This document shows positions 54,359 through 63,965 of a stretch of 64,000 nucleotides of DNA, piece after piece. A program made the translations under genes and the position numbers. The stretch is from Stigmatella erecta. Lineage in GTDB: Bacteria > Myxococcota > Myxococcia > Myxococcales > Myxococcaceae. The stretch is from the NCBI RefSeq assembly GCF_900111745.1, contig NZ_FOIJ01000026.1, positions 1-64,000 on the forward strand, in the 5' to 3' direction. Position 1 is the stretch's first letter. Every line of letters begins with the position of its first letter. The notes under the pieces were generated by a model. That model worked only from the letters and a program-made list of their open reading frames with translations, made no database searches and had not been told where the DNA came from.

Positions 54359-55006
54359 TCAGGCAGGTACCGCGTCGGGCTGCCGGTCTGCATGGGCCGC
54401 CTGAAAGGCGGGAAGGTGTCCGCACGCCGCCTCGATGCGGGTCAGCGTGGGGTACGGCGAGAGATCTACCCCATAACGGCGCGCGCCGTAGAGTTGGGGC
54501 ACCAGGAAGAGATCGGCCAACGACACTTGCTCACCGATGCAATAAGTCCCCGCCGTCTCCTGGACCAGGGACTCCAGGGCCGTCAGCCCCCGGACATTCC
54601 AGTGCGCCGCGAAGGCCCGCTCGTCCGCCTTGAGTTCGCCTTTGACGAACTGCATCACCGCCGTGTTCTGCAGGGGCTGGATGCCCGAGTTCACGCTCTC
54701 GGCCAGCATCCGGCAGCGGGCCCGGGCCCAGGGCTCCCGGGGCAACAGCGCGGGCGTGGGGTAGCGCTCCTCCAGGTACTCGAGGATGGCCATGGACTGG
54801 GCGAGCCTCCGCACCTGCCCCCCCTCCTGGAACTCGAGCGTGGGCACCGTGCGCAAGGGGTTCACGGCGCGGTACGCCTCCGTGTTCTGCTGTCCCCCGT
54901 CCTTGAGCAGGTGCACCGCCTCGTAGGCGTAGCCCAGACCCTTGAAGTTCAGGGCGATGCGCACGCGCCACGAGCAGGACGAGCGCCAGTAGCCGTAGAG
55001 CTTCAC
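54359..55006 (-). CDS. maiA: Maleylacetoacetate isomerase (zeta-class GST)
   Basis: 215 residues from GTG 55006, overlapping the stop of fah as GTGA. The zeta-class signature SSCSWRVRIALN is in LYGYWRSSCSWRVRIALNF, the cis-Pro is in LRTVPTLEFQ and the C-terminal helix motif CIGEQVSLADLFLVPQLYGA. It isomerises maleylacetoacetate to fumarylacetoacetate using glutathione. Second gene of the operon. Confidence 0.93.
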   Translation of the reverse strand: MKLYGYWRSSCSWRVRIALNFKGLGYAYEAVHLLKDGGQQNTEAYRAVNPLRTVPTLEFQEGGQVRRLAQSMAILEYLEERYPTPALLPREPWARARCRMLAESVNSGIQPLQNTAVMQFVKGELKADERAFAAHWNVRGLTALESLVQETAGTYCIGEQVSLADLFLVPQLYGARRYGVDLSPYPTLTRIEAACGHLPAFQAAHADRQPDAVPA

Positions 55007-55977
55007 CGCTTCACCACCTTCTGCGAGATGCGGCCGAAGAGGCTCTGGCCCTCCGCGTTCAGCATCTCGATGTCGATGGTGTCCCCGGGCTTCATGAAGG
55101 GGGTGCGGGGCTTGCCCTCGTCGATGGCTTCGATCATCCGGCGCTCGGCCAGGCAGGAGATGCCCCGGGCCCGGTCCGCGTTGGACACCGTGCCGCTGCC
55201 CAGGATGGTGCCCGCGGTGAAGCCCCGCGTCTTGCACAGGTGCTGGATGAGCTCGGGGAAGGAGAAGTGCATCTCCCCTGCCTCGGTGTCGCCCACGAGC
55301 TGGCCGTTGAGCGTGGAGCGCAGGCGCAGGTGCACCCGGCCCTCCTTCCACGCGGGCCCCAGCTCATCGGGCGTGAGGGCGAAGGGGCCGAACGCCGTGG
55401 CGGGCTTGCTCTGCACGAAGCCAAAGCCCTTGGCCAGCTCGTCCGGGATGAGGTTGCGCAGCGAGACGTCGTTGCAGATCATCAGCAGCCGGATGTGCCG
55501 GCCCGCCTGCGCCGCCTTCGTCCCCTGCGGCGTGTCGCCGAGGACGACGCAGACCTCGCTCTCGAAATCCATCCCCCAGGCCTCGTCCGCCAGGGGAATG
55601 TCCGCGGTGGGCGCCAGGAACTCCCCGGAGCCGCCCTGATACACGAGCGGGTCCGTCTTCAGCGTCGCGGGGGGCTCGGCGCCCCGCGCCTTGCGCACGA
55701 GGATGACGTGGTTGAGGAACGCGCTGCCATCCAGCCACTCGTAGGCCCGGGGCAGCGGCGCCAGGAGCGCGCCCACCTCCAGGGGGTGGCTCTCCACCGT
55801 GCCCGCCTCGAGCCGCGCGGCCAGCTCGCGCAGGAGGGGCTCCCGGGCCTCCCAGTCATCGAGCGCGGCCTGGAGCGTGGGGGCCACGTGGGTGGCCAGC
55901 GCATACACCGAGTTGTCCCGTTTGACGGCGATGAGCCGTCCGTCACGGGTTCCATCCTTGAGGGTCGCGAGCTTCAC
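55003..55977 (-). CDS. fah: Fumarylacetoacetate hydrolase family protein
   Basis: 324 residues from GTG 55977, which has GGGAG eight bases upstream; the frame extends further 5' but not plausibly. The FAH fold is identified by DEAWGMDFESEVCVVLGDT (metal-binding Glu), the substrate loop KPATAFGPFALTPDELG and GTILGSGTVSNAD. It hydrolyses fumarylacetoacetate to fumarate and acetoacetate, the last step of the pathway. First gene of the operon; overlaps maiA by four bases (GTGA). Confidence 0.92.
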   Translation of the reverse strand: MKLATLKDGTRDGRLIAVKRDNSVYALATHVAPTLQAALDDWEAREPLLRELAARLEAGTVESHPLEVGALLAPLPRAYEWLDGSAFLNHVILVRKARGAEPPATLKTDPLVYQGGSGEFLAPTADIPLADEAWGMDFESEVCVVLGDTPQGTKAAQAGRHIRLLMICNDVSLRNLIPDELAKGFGFVQSKPATAFGPFALTPDELGPAWKEGRVHLRLRSTLNGQLVGDTEAGEMHFSFPELIQHLCKTRGFTAGTILGSGTVSNADRARGISCLAERRMIEAIDEGKPRTPFMKPGDTIDIEMLNAEGQSLFGRISQKVVKR

Positions 55978-56352
55978 TCTCAGGCTCCCGGGCGGCAGGG
56001 AAGGAAAACAGCGGGCCACCTTGGGCCGGGCTTTTCGGACGGGCCCCCCAAGGGTGTCAAGCCGCCTGCGGCCCCCGGGGCCGCAATTCCTCCCATGCAT
56101 TGCGCGTTTGTCCCGGCGGACGCATCTTTTCCTTCGCACGCGCCGCGTCATGCCTGCCTGCCGGCCTGCTGCCCGGCCAGCCCACGGAGCCATGTGCGCA
56201 GGAATGGGAGGGATACGCCCTCGCATTGTTGAAGGCCAGAGCAGCCGTTCCCCGGAGCGGCCGCTGCCCCCTTGGCAGGGCCTGTCCTGGAACCAAGCTT
56301 ACCGCATGACCGCTTTGCTCCCGGCAGGGCGGAGGGAGGGCGAGGGCACCAC
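55978..56352. other. Divergent intergenic region between fah and the trifunctional kinase
   Basis: About 375 bases with no supported gene on either strand. It must hold the promoters of the tyrosine-degradation operon (left) and of the kinase gene (right). A GGAGGGAGGGCGAGGG purine run precedes the kinase start. No palindrome longer than a few bases stands out. Confidence 0.5.
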
Positions 56353-59300
56353 ATGGCAGAGGGCTTCCCACAGGCCGGCGCGGTTCCCGGAGAGCCCCTC
56401 CCGGGCCGGCGCCTGGGCAATCGCTTCGAGCTGCTGCGGCGATTGAAGACGGGCCGGGGTGTGTCCACCTGGCTGGGCAATGATCATCGTACCGGAGAAC
56501 AGGTTGTCATCAAGATGACATCCCGGGCCTCGCTCGTTTCCACCGCCCGGGTGCGGCTGGAGCACGAGGCCGCGGTCCTGGGCGAGCTGCACAGCGCGTT
56601 TCTTCAGCCCGTGCTGCACCTGGGCTCTTCCGGGGACCTGGTTTACCGGGTCACGCCCTACCTGCCTGGCGAGACGCTGCAGGAGCGGCTCGAGCACGGC
56701 AGCCTCACGCCCGCGGAGGTGCTCACGCTGGGCCAGTGTCTGCTGGCGGGGCTCGCGGAGGCCCACCGCCACGGGGTGATTCACCGGGACGTGAAGCCCT
56801 CCAACATCATCGTCGAGGGCAGCCCCCTGGACCGCGCCACGCTGGTGGACTTCGGCCTGGCGCGCAGCGAGCGGTTGGATCCATCGCTGCGCGACCTGCC
56901 CGTGGGCACCGCGCGCTACCTCTCGCCGGAGCAGGCCGGGCTGCTCAACCGCTCGGTGGAGGCCACCTCGGATCTCTACTCCGTGGGCATCGTCCTGTTC
57001 GAGGCGCTCTCGGGCCGCCCGGCCTTCGATGGCACGTCCGTGGGCGATGTGCTGCGCCAGCACCTGGGCGCGCGCCCCAAGCTGCGCAGCGGCGGGGTGG
57101 AGGTGCCGCGCGCGCTGGAGGAGCTGGTGGGGCGGCTGCTCCAGACGGACCCCTCGGACCGCTACCAGTCCGCCGAGTCCGCGCTGGCGGACCTGCGCGC
57201 GCTGGACGAGGCGCTCTCGCAGGGCGAGGCGGAGCCCGAGCTCGTCACCGGCGTGCACGACCAGCGCCGCAGCCTCACCGAGCCCTCCTTCGTGGGCCGC
57301 CACGAGGAGCTGGCGGTGCTGGAGCGCGAGCTGGAGCGCACGCGCGGGGAGCCCGGAAGGCTGGTCTTCGTCGAGGCCGAGTCCGGCGGCGGCAAGAGCT
57401 GGCTGCTGGAGGAGTTCGCCGCGCGCGCCGTGAACCACCGGGCCTGGGTGCTCCAGGGCCAGGCGGTGGACCAGTCCGCCATGCACCCCTTCCAGCTCTT
57501 CTCGGGGGTGGCGGCGGGCATCGCCGCCGCGGCCCAGGAGCGCCCCGCGCTGGTCAGCACCCTGCGCCAGCGGCTCGCGGGCCAGGAGGCCGCGCTGCGC
57601 ACCGCCCTGCCCCAGCTCGCGCCCCTGCTGGGCCCCCAGGTCCAGCAGAACCTGGGCCCGGATTCGTTCGGCGAGAGCCGCGGCATCCGCGCCCTCACCT
57701 CCCTGCTGGGCGCGCTGGGCACCCCGGATGAGCCCGCGCTCGTGCTGCTCGACGATGCCCAGTGGGCCGACGAGCTGACCCTGCGCGCGCTCGACAGCTG
57801 GCAGCAGGCCCTCCCGCAGAGCCGCAGCCACATCCTGCTCGTGGTGTCCTTCCGCAGCGAGGAGGTGGACGCGGGCCACGTGCTGCGGCGGCTCAAGCCC
57901 AGTGCCCACCTGCGCCTGGCCACCTTCGGCGCCGCCGAGGTGACGCACATGGCGGAGTCCATGGCGGGGGCCCTGCCGCCGGAGGCCACCGAGCTGGTGG
58001 CCCGGCTGTCCGAGGGCAACCCCTTCATGGCCTCCGCGGTGCTCCACGGGCTGGTGGAGGATGGCGCGCTCGTGGCGGGCCCCGAGGGCTGGCAGGTGAA
58101 CCCGGACGCCATGGCGCACGTGCGCTCCTCGCGCCAGGCCGCCTCATTCCTGGTGCGCCGGCTGAAGCTGCTCCCGGAGGAGTCCCTGCGCCTGCTGTCG
58201 GTGGGCGCGGTGCTGGGCAAGAGCTTCGGCCTGGACCGGCTGGAGGCGCTGTCGGGCTCGGGGCGCGAGCAGATCATCGCCGCGCTGGACGAGCCCCGGC
58301 GCCGGCACATGCTCTGGGAGGAGAACCGGGGAAGGTACACCTTCGTCCACGACAAGCTGCGCGAGGCGCTGCTGGGCCTGCTGGGCCCCGAGGAGCGCCA
58401 GGCGCTGCACCGGCTGACGGCGCGCACCATCGCCGCCAGCGAGCAGGCGGACCCCTTCGAGCTGGCCTACCACTTCGACGCTGCGGGCGAGAGCGCCCTG
58501 GCCCTGCCCCACGCGCTGGTGGCCGCCGAGCGCGCCCGGCAGCAGTTCGCCCTGGAGGCCGCGGAGGTCAACTACCGCATCGCCGAGCGCGGCGCGGAGG
58601 GCGCCGGCGCGGACACCCGCTACCGCATCGCCTCCGGCCTGGGCGACGTGCTGATGCTGCGCGGCCGGTATGACGCCGCCCAGCAGCAGTTGGAGCGGGC
58701 CCAGCAGCTGGCCCGGGACCCGGTGGAGCAGGCCCGCATGTGGTCCAAGCTGGGCGAGCTCGCCTTCAAGCGGGGCATCACCGACGAGGGCAACGCGGCC
58801 CTGGAGAAAGGGCTGCGGCTCTTGGGGCGGTGGGTGCCCGAGAGCGAGGCCATGCTGGGCCTGGGCGCGGCGTGGGAGCTGGGCGTCCAGGCCGGCCACA
58901 CCCTGGTGCCCGGGCTGTGGCTGGCCCGCCGCCCGCTGGCGGACAGCGCCAAGGATCTGCTCGCCGTCCACATCTACAGCCGCATGGCCTACGGCTACTG
59001 GTACCACCGGGGGCGCATGGCGGTGCTCTGGGCGCACCTGCGGGGGCTGAACATCGCCGAGCGCTACCCGCCCACGCCCGAGCTGGCCCAGGCCTACTCC
59101 GAGCACTCGCCCGTGGCCACGGTGCTGCCCTGGTTCCGCCGGGCCATCGCCTACGTGGACAAGTCCCTGCGCATGCGCCAGCAGATGGGCGATGTGTGGG
59201 GCCAGGGCCAGTCCCTGCACTTCTACGGCCTGGCCTTCTACTGCTCCGGCCGCTTCGAGGAGTGCATCGAGCGGTGCGGCGAGGCCATCCGCCTGCTGGA

Positions 59301-61335
59301 GCGCACCGGGGACCGGTGGGAGGTGAACAACGCCCACTTCCAGGTGGCCATGGCGCTCTACCGGCTGGGCCGGATGAAGGAGGCGCTCAGCTCCGCCCAG
59401 CAGCTCCACCGCGCGGCCCAGTCCATTGGTGACCGGTACGCGGTGCGGCTCGCCCTGGAGGCCTGGAGCAAGGCCTCGGGGGGCCGCATCCCGCGCAGCG
59501 TGCTGGAGGAGGAGCTGCTCAACCCCAGCGCGGACCCTCAGTCGCGCGCGGGCACCCTCATGGCCGAGGCCCTGCGCCAGCTCCACGAGGGCGACGCGGA
59601 GGGCGCGGTGCTGACCCTGGAGCAGGCCAGCCGGGTCGTCGAGAACGCCCACCTGCGCTCGGAGTACGTGGCCCCCGTGCCGGGGTTGCTGGCCACCGCG
59701 CTTCGCAAGCACGTGGAGTCCCTCTCCGCCTTCGCGCCCCAGCGGCGCGACACGCTCCTGCGCTACGCGGGCCGCGTGGCCCGGCACGCCCACCAGCTTG
59801 CCCGGACTTACCGCAACAACCTGCCCCACGCCCTGCGCGAGCGCGCCCTGCTGGCGGCCATGGCCGGCCAGACCCAGCGCGCCCGGAAGTGGCTCGATCA
59901 GAGCCTGGAGGTGGCCCGGGAGCTGAAGATGCGCCACGAGCGCGCGCAGACGCTGCTGGCGCGCGGCCAGGTGGGCAAGGCCCTGGGCTGGCCGAGCGCC
60001 ACCGAGGACCTCAAGCTGGCCACGCGCGAGCTGCAGGAGATGGAGCAGGGGCTCGCCGAGGAGGCGCTCAGCCCGGGCACCGCGCCCGAGCGGCCGGAGA
60101 CGCTGTCGCTCGTGGACCGCTTCCCGCGCGTGCTGGAGGCGGGCCGGCGCATCGCCTCCGCGCTCACGCGCGAGGCGGTGTTCGAGGCGGTGCGCCAGTC
60201 CATGCTGGAGCTGCTGCGCGCCGAGCACTGCGTGGTGCTGGACCCCACCGCCGTGCTGCCCGAGGACGTGCGGCGCACCGCGGGCGTGAGCCGCACCGCC
60301 ATTGCCCGGGCCCTGGAGACAGGGCGCCCCGCCGTGCTCGACCAGGGGCTGCCAGGCGGCGTGAGCGAGAGCATGGAGCTCCTGGGCGTGCGCTCGCTCC
60401 TGTGCGCCCCCTTGCAGATCCGCGGCAAGACGGTGGCGTGCGTGTGCGCCAGCCACCGGCGCGTGGGCGAGCTGTTCGGCGAGGACGAGGAGCGGCTCAC
60501 CGGCTTCATCACCACGCTGGCCAGCGTGGCGCTGGAGAACGCGGAGGGCTTCGAGCGCATGGCGGCCCTCTCCGAGGAGCGGGGCCGGCTCTACCGCGAG
60601 GAGCAGGAGGCCGTGCGGCGCCGGGATGACTTCCTGTCCATCGCCGCCCACGAGCTGAAGACGCCGCTCACCTCGCTCCAGCTCCACCTGCAGGGGCTGA
60701 TGATTCAGCTGCGCCAGGGCACCGCGCAGATGTCCCCGGAGCGCCTGGGCACCAAGCTGGAGTCAGCCAACCTGCAGACCCAGCGCATGGGCCGGCTGGT
60801 GAACGAGCTGCTCGACATCTCGCGCGTCGCCCAGGGGCAGCTGCTCGGCAAGGTCGAGGACGTGGACCTGGTCTCCCTGGTGCGCGGCGTGCTGGAGCGC
60901 TCGCGCGAGGCGCTGGCGCGCGCGGAGTGCCCCGTGGCGCTGCGCGCCGTGGAGCGGCTGGAGGGCCAGTGGGACGCGATGCGGCTGGAGCAGGTGGTGG
61001 GCAACCTGCTCACCAACGCCATGAAGTACGGGGCGGGCAAGCCCATCGAAGTGGTGCTCGAGGAGCACGAGGGCCAGGCCGTGCTGAAGGTCCGGGACGA
61101 GGGCATCGGCATCGCCCCGGAGGACGCGCACCGCATCTTCGAGCGCTTCGAGCGCGCCGTCTCGGTGCGCCACTACGGCGGGTTCGGCATTGGCCTGTGG
61201 CTGGTGCGGGAGATCGTCCAGGCGCTCGGGGGGAGCGTGGCGGTCCAGAGCGCCCCCGGTGAGGGCGCCACCTTCACCGTGACGCTCCCCCGCCGGCCCC
61301 CGGCGCTCAGCGCCGGTCCAGCGTCAGATAAATGA
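56353..61335 (+). CDS. Fused serine/threonine kinase - AAA ATPase - histidine kinase
   Basis: 1660 residues from ATG 56353. Domains in order: Ser/Thr kinase (residues ~25-290) with VIHRDVKPSNIIVEG (Asp146) and LVDFGLARSERL; AAA_16 ATPase (~315-600) with VEAESGGGKSWLLEE (Lys348) and LVLLDDAQWADELTLRAL; a long TPR-like helical region (~700-1180) with FYGLAFYCSGRFEECIERCG; a GAF domain (~1255-1400) ending FITTLASVALENAEG; and a histidine kinase with His1433 in SIAAHELKTPLTSLQLHLQG, VVGNLLTNAMKYGAGKP, and GFGIGLWLVREIVQALGG. The protein thus joins two phosphorylation chemistries with a STAND-like switch. The 3' end overlaps the convergent methyltransferase by 29 bases. Signal and targets unknown; cytoplasmic. 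Confidence 0.95.
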   Translation: MAEGFPQAGAVPGEPLPGRRLGNRFELLRRLKTGRGVSTWLGNDHRTGEQVVIKMTSRASLVSTARVRLEHEAAVLGELHSAFLQPVLHLGSSGDLVYRVTPYLPGETLQERLEHGSLTPAEVLTLGQCLLAGLAEAHRHGVIHRDVKPSNIIVEGSPLDRATLVDFGLARSERLDPSLRDLPVGTARYLSPEQAGLLNRSVEATSDLYSVGIVLFEALSGRPAFDGTSVGDVLRQHLGARPKLRSGGVEVPRALEELVGRLLQTDPSDRYQSAESALADLRALDEALSQGEAEPELVTGVHDQRRSLTEPSFVGRHEELAVLERELERTRGEPGRLVFVEAESGGGKSWLLEEFAARAVNHRAWVLQGQAVDQSAMHPFQLFSGVAAGIAAAAQERPALVSTLRQRLAGQEAALRTALPQLAPLLGPQVQQNLGPDSFGESRGIRALTSLLGALGTPDEPALVLLDDAQWADELTLRALDSWQQALPQSRSHILLVVSFRSEEVDAGHVLRRLKPSAHLRLATFGAAEVTHMAESMAGALPPEATELVARLSEGNPFMASAVLHGLVEDGALVAGPEGWQVNPDAMAHVRSSRQAASFLVRRLKLLPEESLRLLSVGAVLGKSFGLDRLEALSGSGREQIIAALDEPRRRHMLWEENRGRYTFVHDKLREALLGLLGPEERQALHRLTARTIAASEQADPFELAYHFDAAGESALALPHALVAAERARQQFALEAAEVNYRIAERGAEGAGADTRYRIASGLGDVLMLRGRYDAAQQQLERAQQLARDPVEQARMWSKLGELAFKRGITDEGNAALEKGLRLLGRWVPESEAMLGLGAAWELGVQAGHTLVPGLWLARRPLADSAKDLLAVHIYSRMAYGYWYHRGRMAVLWAHLRGLNIAERYPPTPELAQAYSEHSPVATVLPWFRRAIAYVDKSLRMRQQMGDVWGQGQSLHFYGLAFYCSGRFEECIERCGEAIRLLERTGDRWEVNNAHFQVAMALYRLGRMKEALSSAQQLHRAAQSIGDRYAVRLALEAWSKASGGRIPRSVLEEELLNPSADPQSRAGTLMAEALRQLHEGDAEGAVLTLEQASRVVENAHLRSEYVAPVPGLLATALRKHVESLSAFAPQRRDTLLRYAGRVARHAHQLARTYRNNLPHALRERALLAAMAGQTQRARKWLDQSLEVARELKMRHERAQTLLARGQVGKALGWPSATEDLKLATRELQEMEQGLAEEALSPGTAPERPETLSLVDRFPRVLEAGRRIASALTREAVFEAVRQSMLELLRAEHCVVLDPTAVLPEDVRRTAGVSRTAIARALETGRPAVLDQGLPGGVSESMELLGVRSLLCAPLQIRGKTVACVCASHRRVGELFGEDEERLTGFITTLASVALENAEGFERMAALSEERGRLYREEQEAVRRRDDFLSIAAHELKTPLTSLQLHLQGLMIQLRQGTAQMSPERLGTKLESANLQTQRMGRLVNELLDISRVAQGQLLGKVEDVDLVSLVRGVLERSREALARAECPVALRAVERLEGQWDAMRLEQVVGNLLTNAMKYGAGKPIEVVLEEHEGQAVLKVRDEGIGIAPEDAHRIFERFERAVSVRHYGGFGIGLWLVREIVQALGGSVAVQSAPGEGATFTVTLPRRPPALSAGPASDK

Positions 61336-62329
61336 CGTTCTGCTCGCTGTCGCGGAACATGTTCGTGGCGGCGATCGCGTTGGGATCGATGTCCAGGGTG
61401 AGGGCCTGCATCTGGTCCTCATCGCGGTAGATGAGCCACCAGTCCATGAAGGCCTCCAGGTAGCCGGCCTCCGGGCAGGTGGCGAAGTTGGCCACCATCA
61501 AGCGCCCGCCGGGGTTGAGCATGTCGAAGAGGATCTGCGTGAGGCGCCGGGCCGTGTTGTCCGACAGGTAGTCATACAGGCCCGCCGAGTAGGCGAGGTC
61601 CAGGTGGCCGAACACCGTGCGCCCCGTCAGCAGCGCGCGCACCGAGCCGCAGACGGGCCGGATGGCGTTGTTGGGGTGCTGGCGCGTCACCTCCGTCAGG
61701 CTCATCGGGTCCTGGTCGAAGGCGATGAAGTCCCCGATGTGGTGCTCCCGCACGGCGTGTGACAGCTCGGACTCGCGCAGGTGCCCACAGGCCACCGAGA
61801 GCAGGCGCGGCATGTGCGTGCGCGAGGCCACCGCATCAATCTCTCGCGCCAGCAGCATCCGCCGCTCCCGGACGCTCCGGGGGCTCGGCTGCTGATACAT
61901 GAAACGGTAGATGTGGCCACCCGGCTGCATGTGCCCTTCGGCCCCCACGCACTCCGCGTAGAGATAGTCGATCAACGCCGCGTCGCCCGCGTAGCCGCGG
62001 GGGCGCTCGTAGCCATGGCGGGTGAAGGGACACTGGTGCAGCAGCTCTCTCAGCGGGTGAACCCGGGCGTGCTCCAAGCAAAAGTGGCGCCAGTCCTTGC
62101 GGCTCCATTGGCGCCGCAGGTGGAAGAGCCCGCGATGCAACGTCTGCATCGCCGTGTGCACATCGCCACCGTGGGTGAGCTGCCGGTGGATGCCATCCAG
62201 CCAGGAGGTGGCCTGGTGGAACACATCCGCCGGCGCATGTCCGTCGTAGAGGGGCGCTAGCAGGGTGTTGCGCTCCATCGCGCGGATCGCATCGGACGTC
62301 TTCACGAAGAGAAGGGAGGGGTCATGCAT
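61307..62329 (-). CDS. PhcB-like SAM-dependent methyltransferase
   Basis: 340 residues from ATG 62329; GTG 62341 is an in-frame alternative. The family motif RHGYERPRGYAGDAALIDYL lies before the SAM fold, whose motif I is LLSVACGHLRESELSH, followed by FIAFDQDPMSL and LDLAYSAGLYDYLSDNTARR. This pattern is shared with PhcB, which makes 3-hydroxy fatty acid methyl ester signals, and with a broader group of methyltransferases. It may methylate a fatty acid or an unknown acid. Substrate assignment is uncertain. Confidence 0.75.
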   Translation of the reverse strand: MHDPSLLFVKTSDAIRAMERNTLLAPLYDGHAPADVFHQATSWLDGIHRQLTHGGDVHTAMQTLHRGLFHLRRQWSRKDWRHFCLEHARVHPLRELLHQCPFTRHGYERPRGYAGDAALIDYLYAECVGAEGHMQPGGHIYRFMYQQPSPRSVRERRMLLAREIDAVASRTHMPRLLSVACGHLRESELSHAVREHHIGDFIAFDQDPMSLTEVTRQHPNNAIRPVCGSVRALLTGRTVFGHLDLAYSAGLYDYLSDNTARRLTQILFDMLNPGGRLMVANFATCPEAGYLEAFMDWWLIYRDEDQMQALTLDIDPNAIAATNMFRDSEQNVIYLTLDRR

Positions 62330-62431
62330 CAACAGGCACAACCCCAGGACCCAGGTGTAGGCATTCCGCAGAAAGGTGGCGGGAGAGTGCGCGCTCCCTG
62401 AGCAACCGGTGGACTCGCACCGGTTGCATCC

Positions 62432-63298
62432 TCACGGCTGCCATGCTTCCACCAGGGGCCCCTTCCGGGGGGCTCGCGCCGGGGCGCGCTCCTTGGTGGA
62501 AATGTCCGCCAGGAAACGGTGGAGCACCTGGTTCACCTGCTGCGGCTGCTCCAGGTTGGACATGTGGCCCACGTGGGGCAGCCGCACGAGCCGCGAGCCG
62601 GCGATGCGGGCGTGCAACAGCTCGGCGCGCTCGGGCGTCGTCACCACGTCGTCCTCGCCCACGAGGATGAGCGTGGGGGTGCGGATGCGCTCCAGCTCGC
62701 TGGTGACGGAGCGCCGGGTAATCACCCCCTGCATCGCCCGCCACACGGCCCGGGGGTTGCTCGCCAGCTGACGGCGCAGCGCCTCGCGCTCGGAGGCCCG
62801 GGCCGGGTCCTTCAGGAAGTCCTGCCCGAAGTAGATGGACATGATGCGGTCCACCACGGGCCGCAGCCCCAGCCAGTGCGTGGCCGCCGTCAGCAGCCAG
62901 TAGCGCGACAGGTTCCACAGCGTCTCGGCGTCCGCGGACGTGTCCATCAGGATGAGCGAGCGCAGCAGCTCCGGGTGGCGCGCGGCGACGCGCAGCCCCA
63001 CGAAGCCCCCCATGGACAGCCCCACGAAGTGGCACGGCCCCACGCCCAGCGCCTGGATGAGCGCCACCACGTCCTCGTAGACCGTCCTCAGCTCGATGCC
63101 CTTGCCGGGCGGCGCCAGGCTCCGGCCCTGGCCCCGGTGGTCATAGGCAATGCAGCGGTAACGGTCCTTCAGGGCCGAAATCTGCTGGGCATAGAGCTTC
63201 GAGTCCCAGAGCAACCCGTGGCTGAAGACGATGGGCTCGCCGGGTCCTCCCGAGTCCTCGTAGTACAGCTGGGCACCGCGAATGGGCAGGTAGGGCAT
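62432..63298 (-). CDS. Alpha/beta hydrolase
   Basis: 288 residues from ATG 63298. The fold begins MPYLPIRGAQLYYEDSGGPG, with IVFSHGLLWDS (oxyanion HG), the nucleophile elbow VGLSMGGFVGLR, catalytic Asp in ILVGEDDVVTTPERAELL and catalytic His in RLPHVGHMSNLEQP. Similar to carboxylesterases and 3-oxoadipate enol-lactonases. Cytoplasmic, no neighbour to fix its substrate. Confidence 0.9.
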   Translation of the reverse strand: MPYLPIRGAQLYYEDSGGPGEPIVFSHGLLWDSKLYAQQISALKDRYRCIAYDHRGQGRSLAPPGKGIELRTVYEDVVALIQALGVGPCHFVGLSMGGFVGLRVAARHPELLRSLILMDTSADAETLWNLSRYWLLTAATHWLGLRPVVDRIMSIYFGQDFLKDPARASEREALRRQLASNPRAVWRAMQGVITRRSVTSELERIRTPTLILVGEDDVVTTPERAELLHARIAGSRLVRLPHVGHMSNLEQPQQVNQVLHRFLADISTKERAPARAPRKGPLVEAWQP

Positions 63299-63449
63299 GG
63301 TGGTCGAGGGCAGAGGGTCAAGCAGCAAGCGGAACGTCACAAACAGGGTGGATGCTTCCCTGGCCCCCCCGTGCTGCCCCAGCGCCTTGACAGTCAGGTC
63401 CCCGGAGGCCCGCCCCATCGCAGGCAGACCAGGCGAGAGCCGGCGCTGG

Positions 63450-63965
63450 TCAGCGGCCGGCGGACAGGGAGGGACGGCACTCCTCCTCGGGCGGCAGCTC
63501 GATGGGCTCCAGGTGGCGCCCGCCCAGAATGCCGTGGCGCCGCAGGGTCCGCTCGATGTCCTCGGCCATGGCCAGCACGGGCACGGCAGTGAGGCCGGTG
63601 ACGAAGGTGGCCTCATCGAGCAGCTGAAGGTTCTCGGGCTGGTGCGTGGCCAGGAACACCGAGCCGCGGGTCCCCACCTGCTCGAAGCGCAGGGGCACCA
63701 CCCGCAGCCGGGCGAGCACGTCGGGCCGCAGCTTGCGCACGGTGGCCGCAGGCACCTTGTCGATCTGCTCCGGACGGATGAACGCCACCTTCAGGTGGCC
63801 GGCCAGCAGGCGCAGGAACGGCTCGCGCGGCATCATGTTCAGCTCCAGGACCGCCTGGCCGAACTTGCACTTCCAGCGGGCCTGATAGGCGAGCGCGGTC
63901 TCCACCTGCCCGGGCGTCAACGCCCCGTGGTGGACCAGCCACTCTCCCAACCTCATCCGTCCCAC
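63450..63965 (-). CDS. Stand-alone MshEN / GspE N-terminal domain protein
   Basis: 171 residues. GGAGG five bases ahead of GTG 63965 favours that start; ATG 63956 is an alternative. MRLGEWLVHHGALTPGQVET and the later HLKVAFIRPEQIDKVPAATV, with RKLRPDVLARLRVVPLRFE, are the two parts of the MshEN domain found at the N-terminus of type II/IV secretion ATPases and binding cyclic di-GMP in some. Here no ATPase domain follows, so it is a separate adaptor or sensor, as is common in myxobacteria. The RLGxxL-like residues for c-di-GMP binding are partly present. Confidence 0.8.
   Translation of the reverse strand: MGRMRLGEWLVHHGALTPGQVETALAYQARWKCKFGQAVLELNMMPREPFLRLLAGHLKVAFIRPEQIDKVPAATVRKLRPDVLARLRVVPLRFEQVGTRGSVFLATHQPENLQLLDEATFVTGLTAVPVLAMAEDIERTLRRHGILGGRHLEPIELPPEEECRPSLSAGR

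Noticed and set aside
58144-60687. 847-codon open frame on the minus strand
   Set aside because: Antisense to the trifunctional kinase; composition is His/Gln/Arg-rich as expected of a GC-rich shadow frame and no family motif is present.
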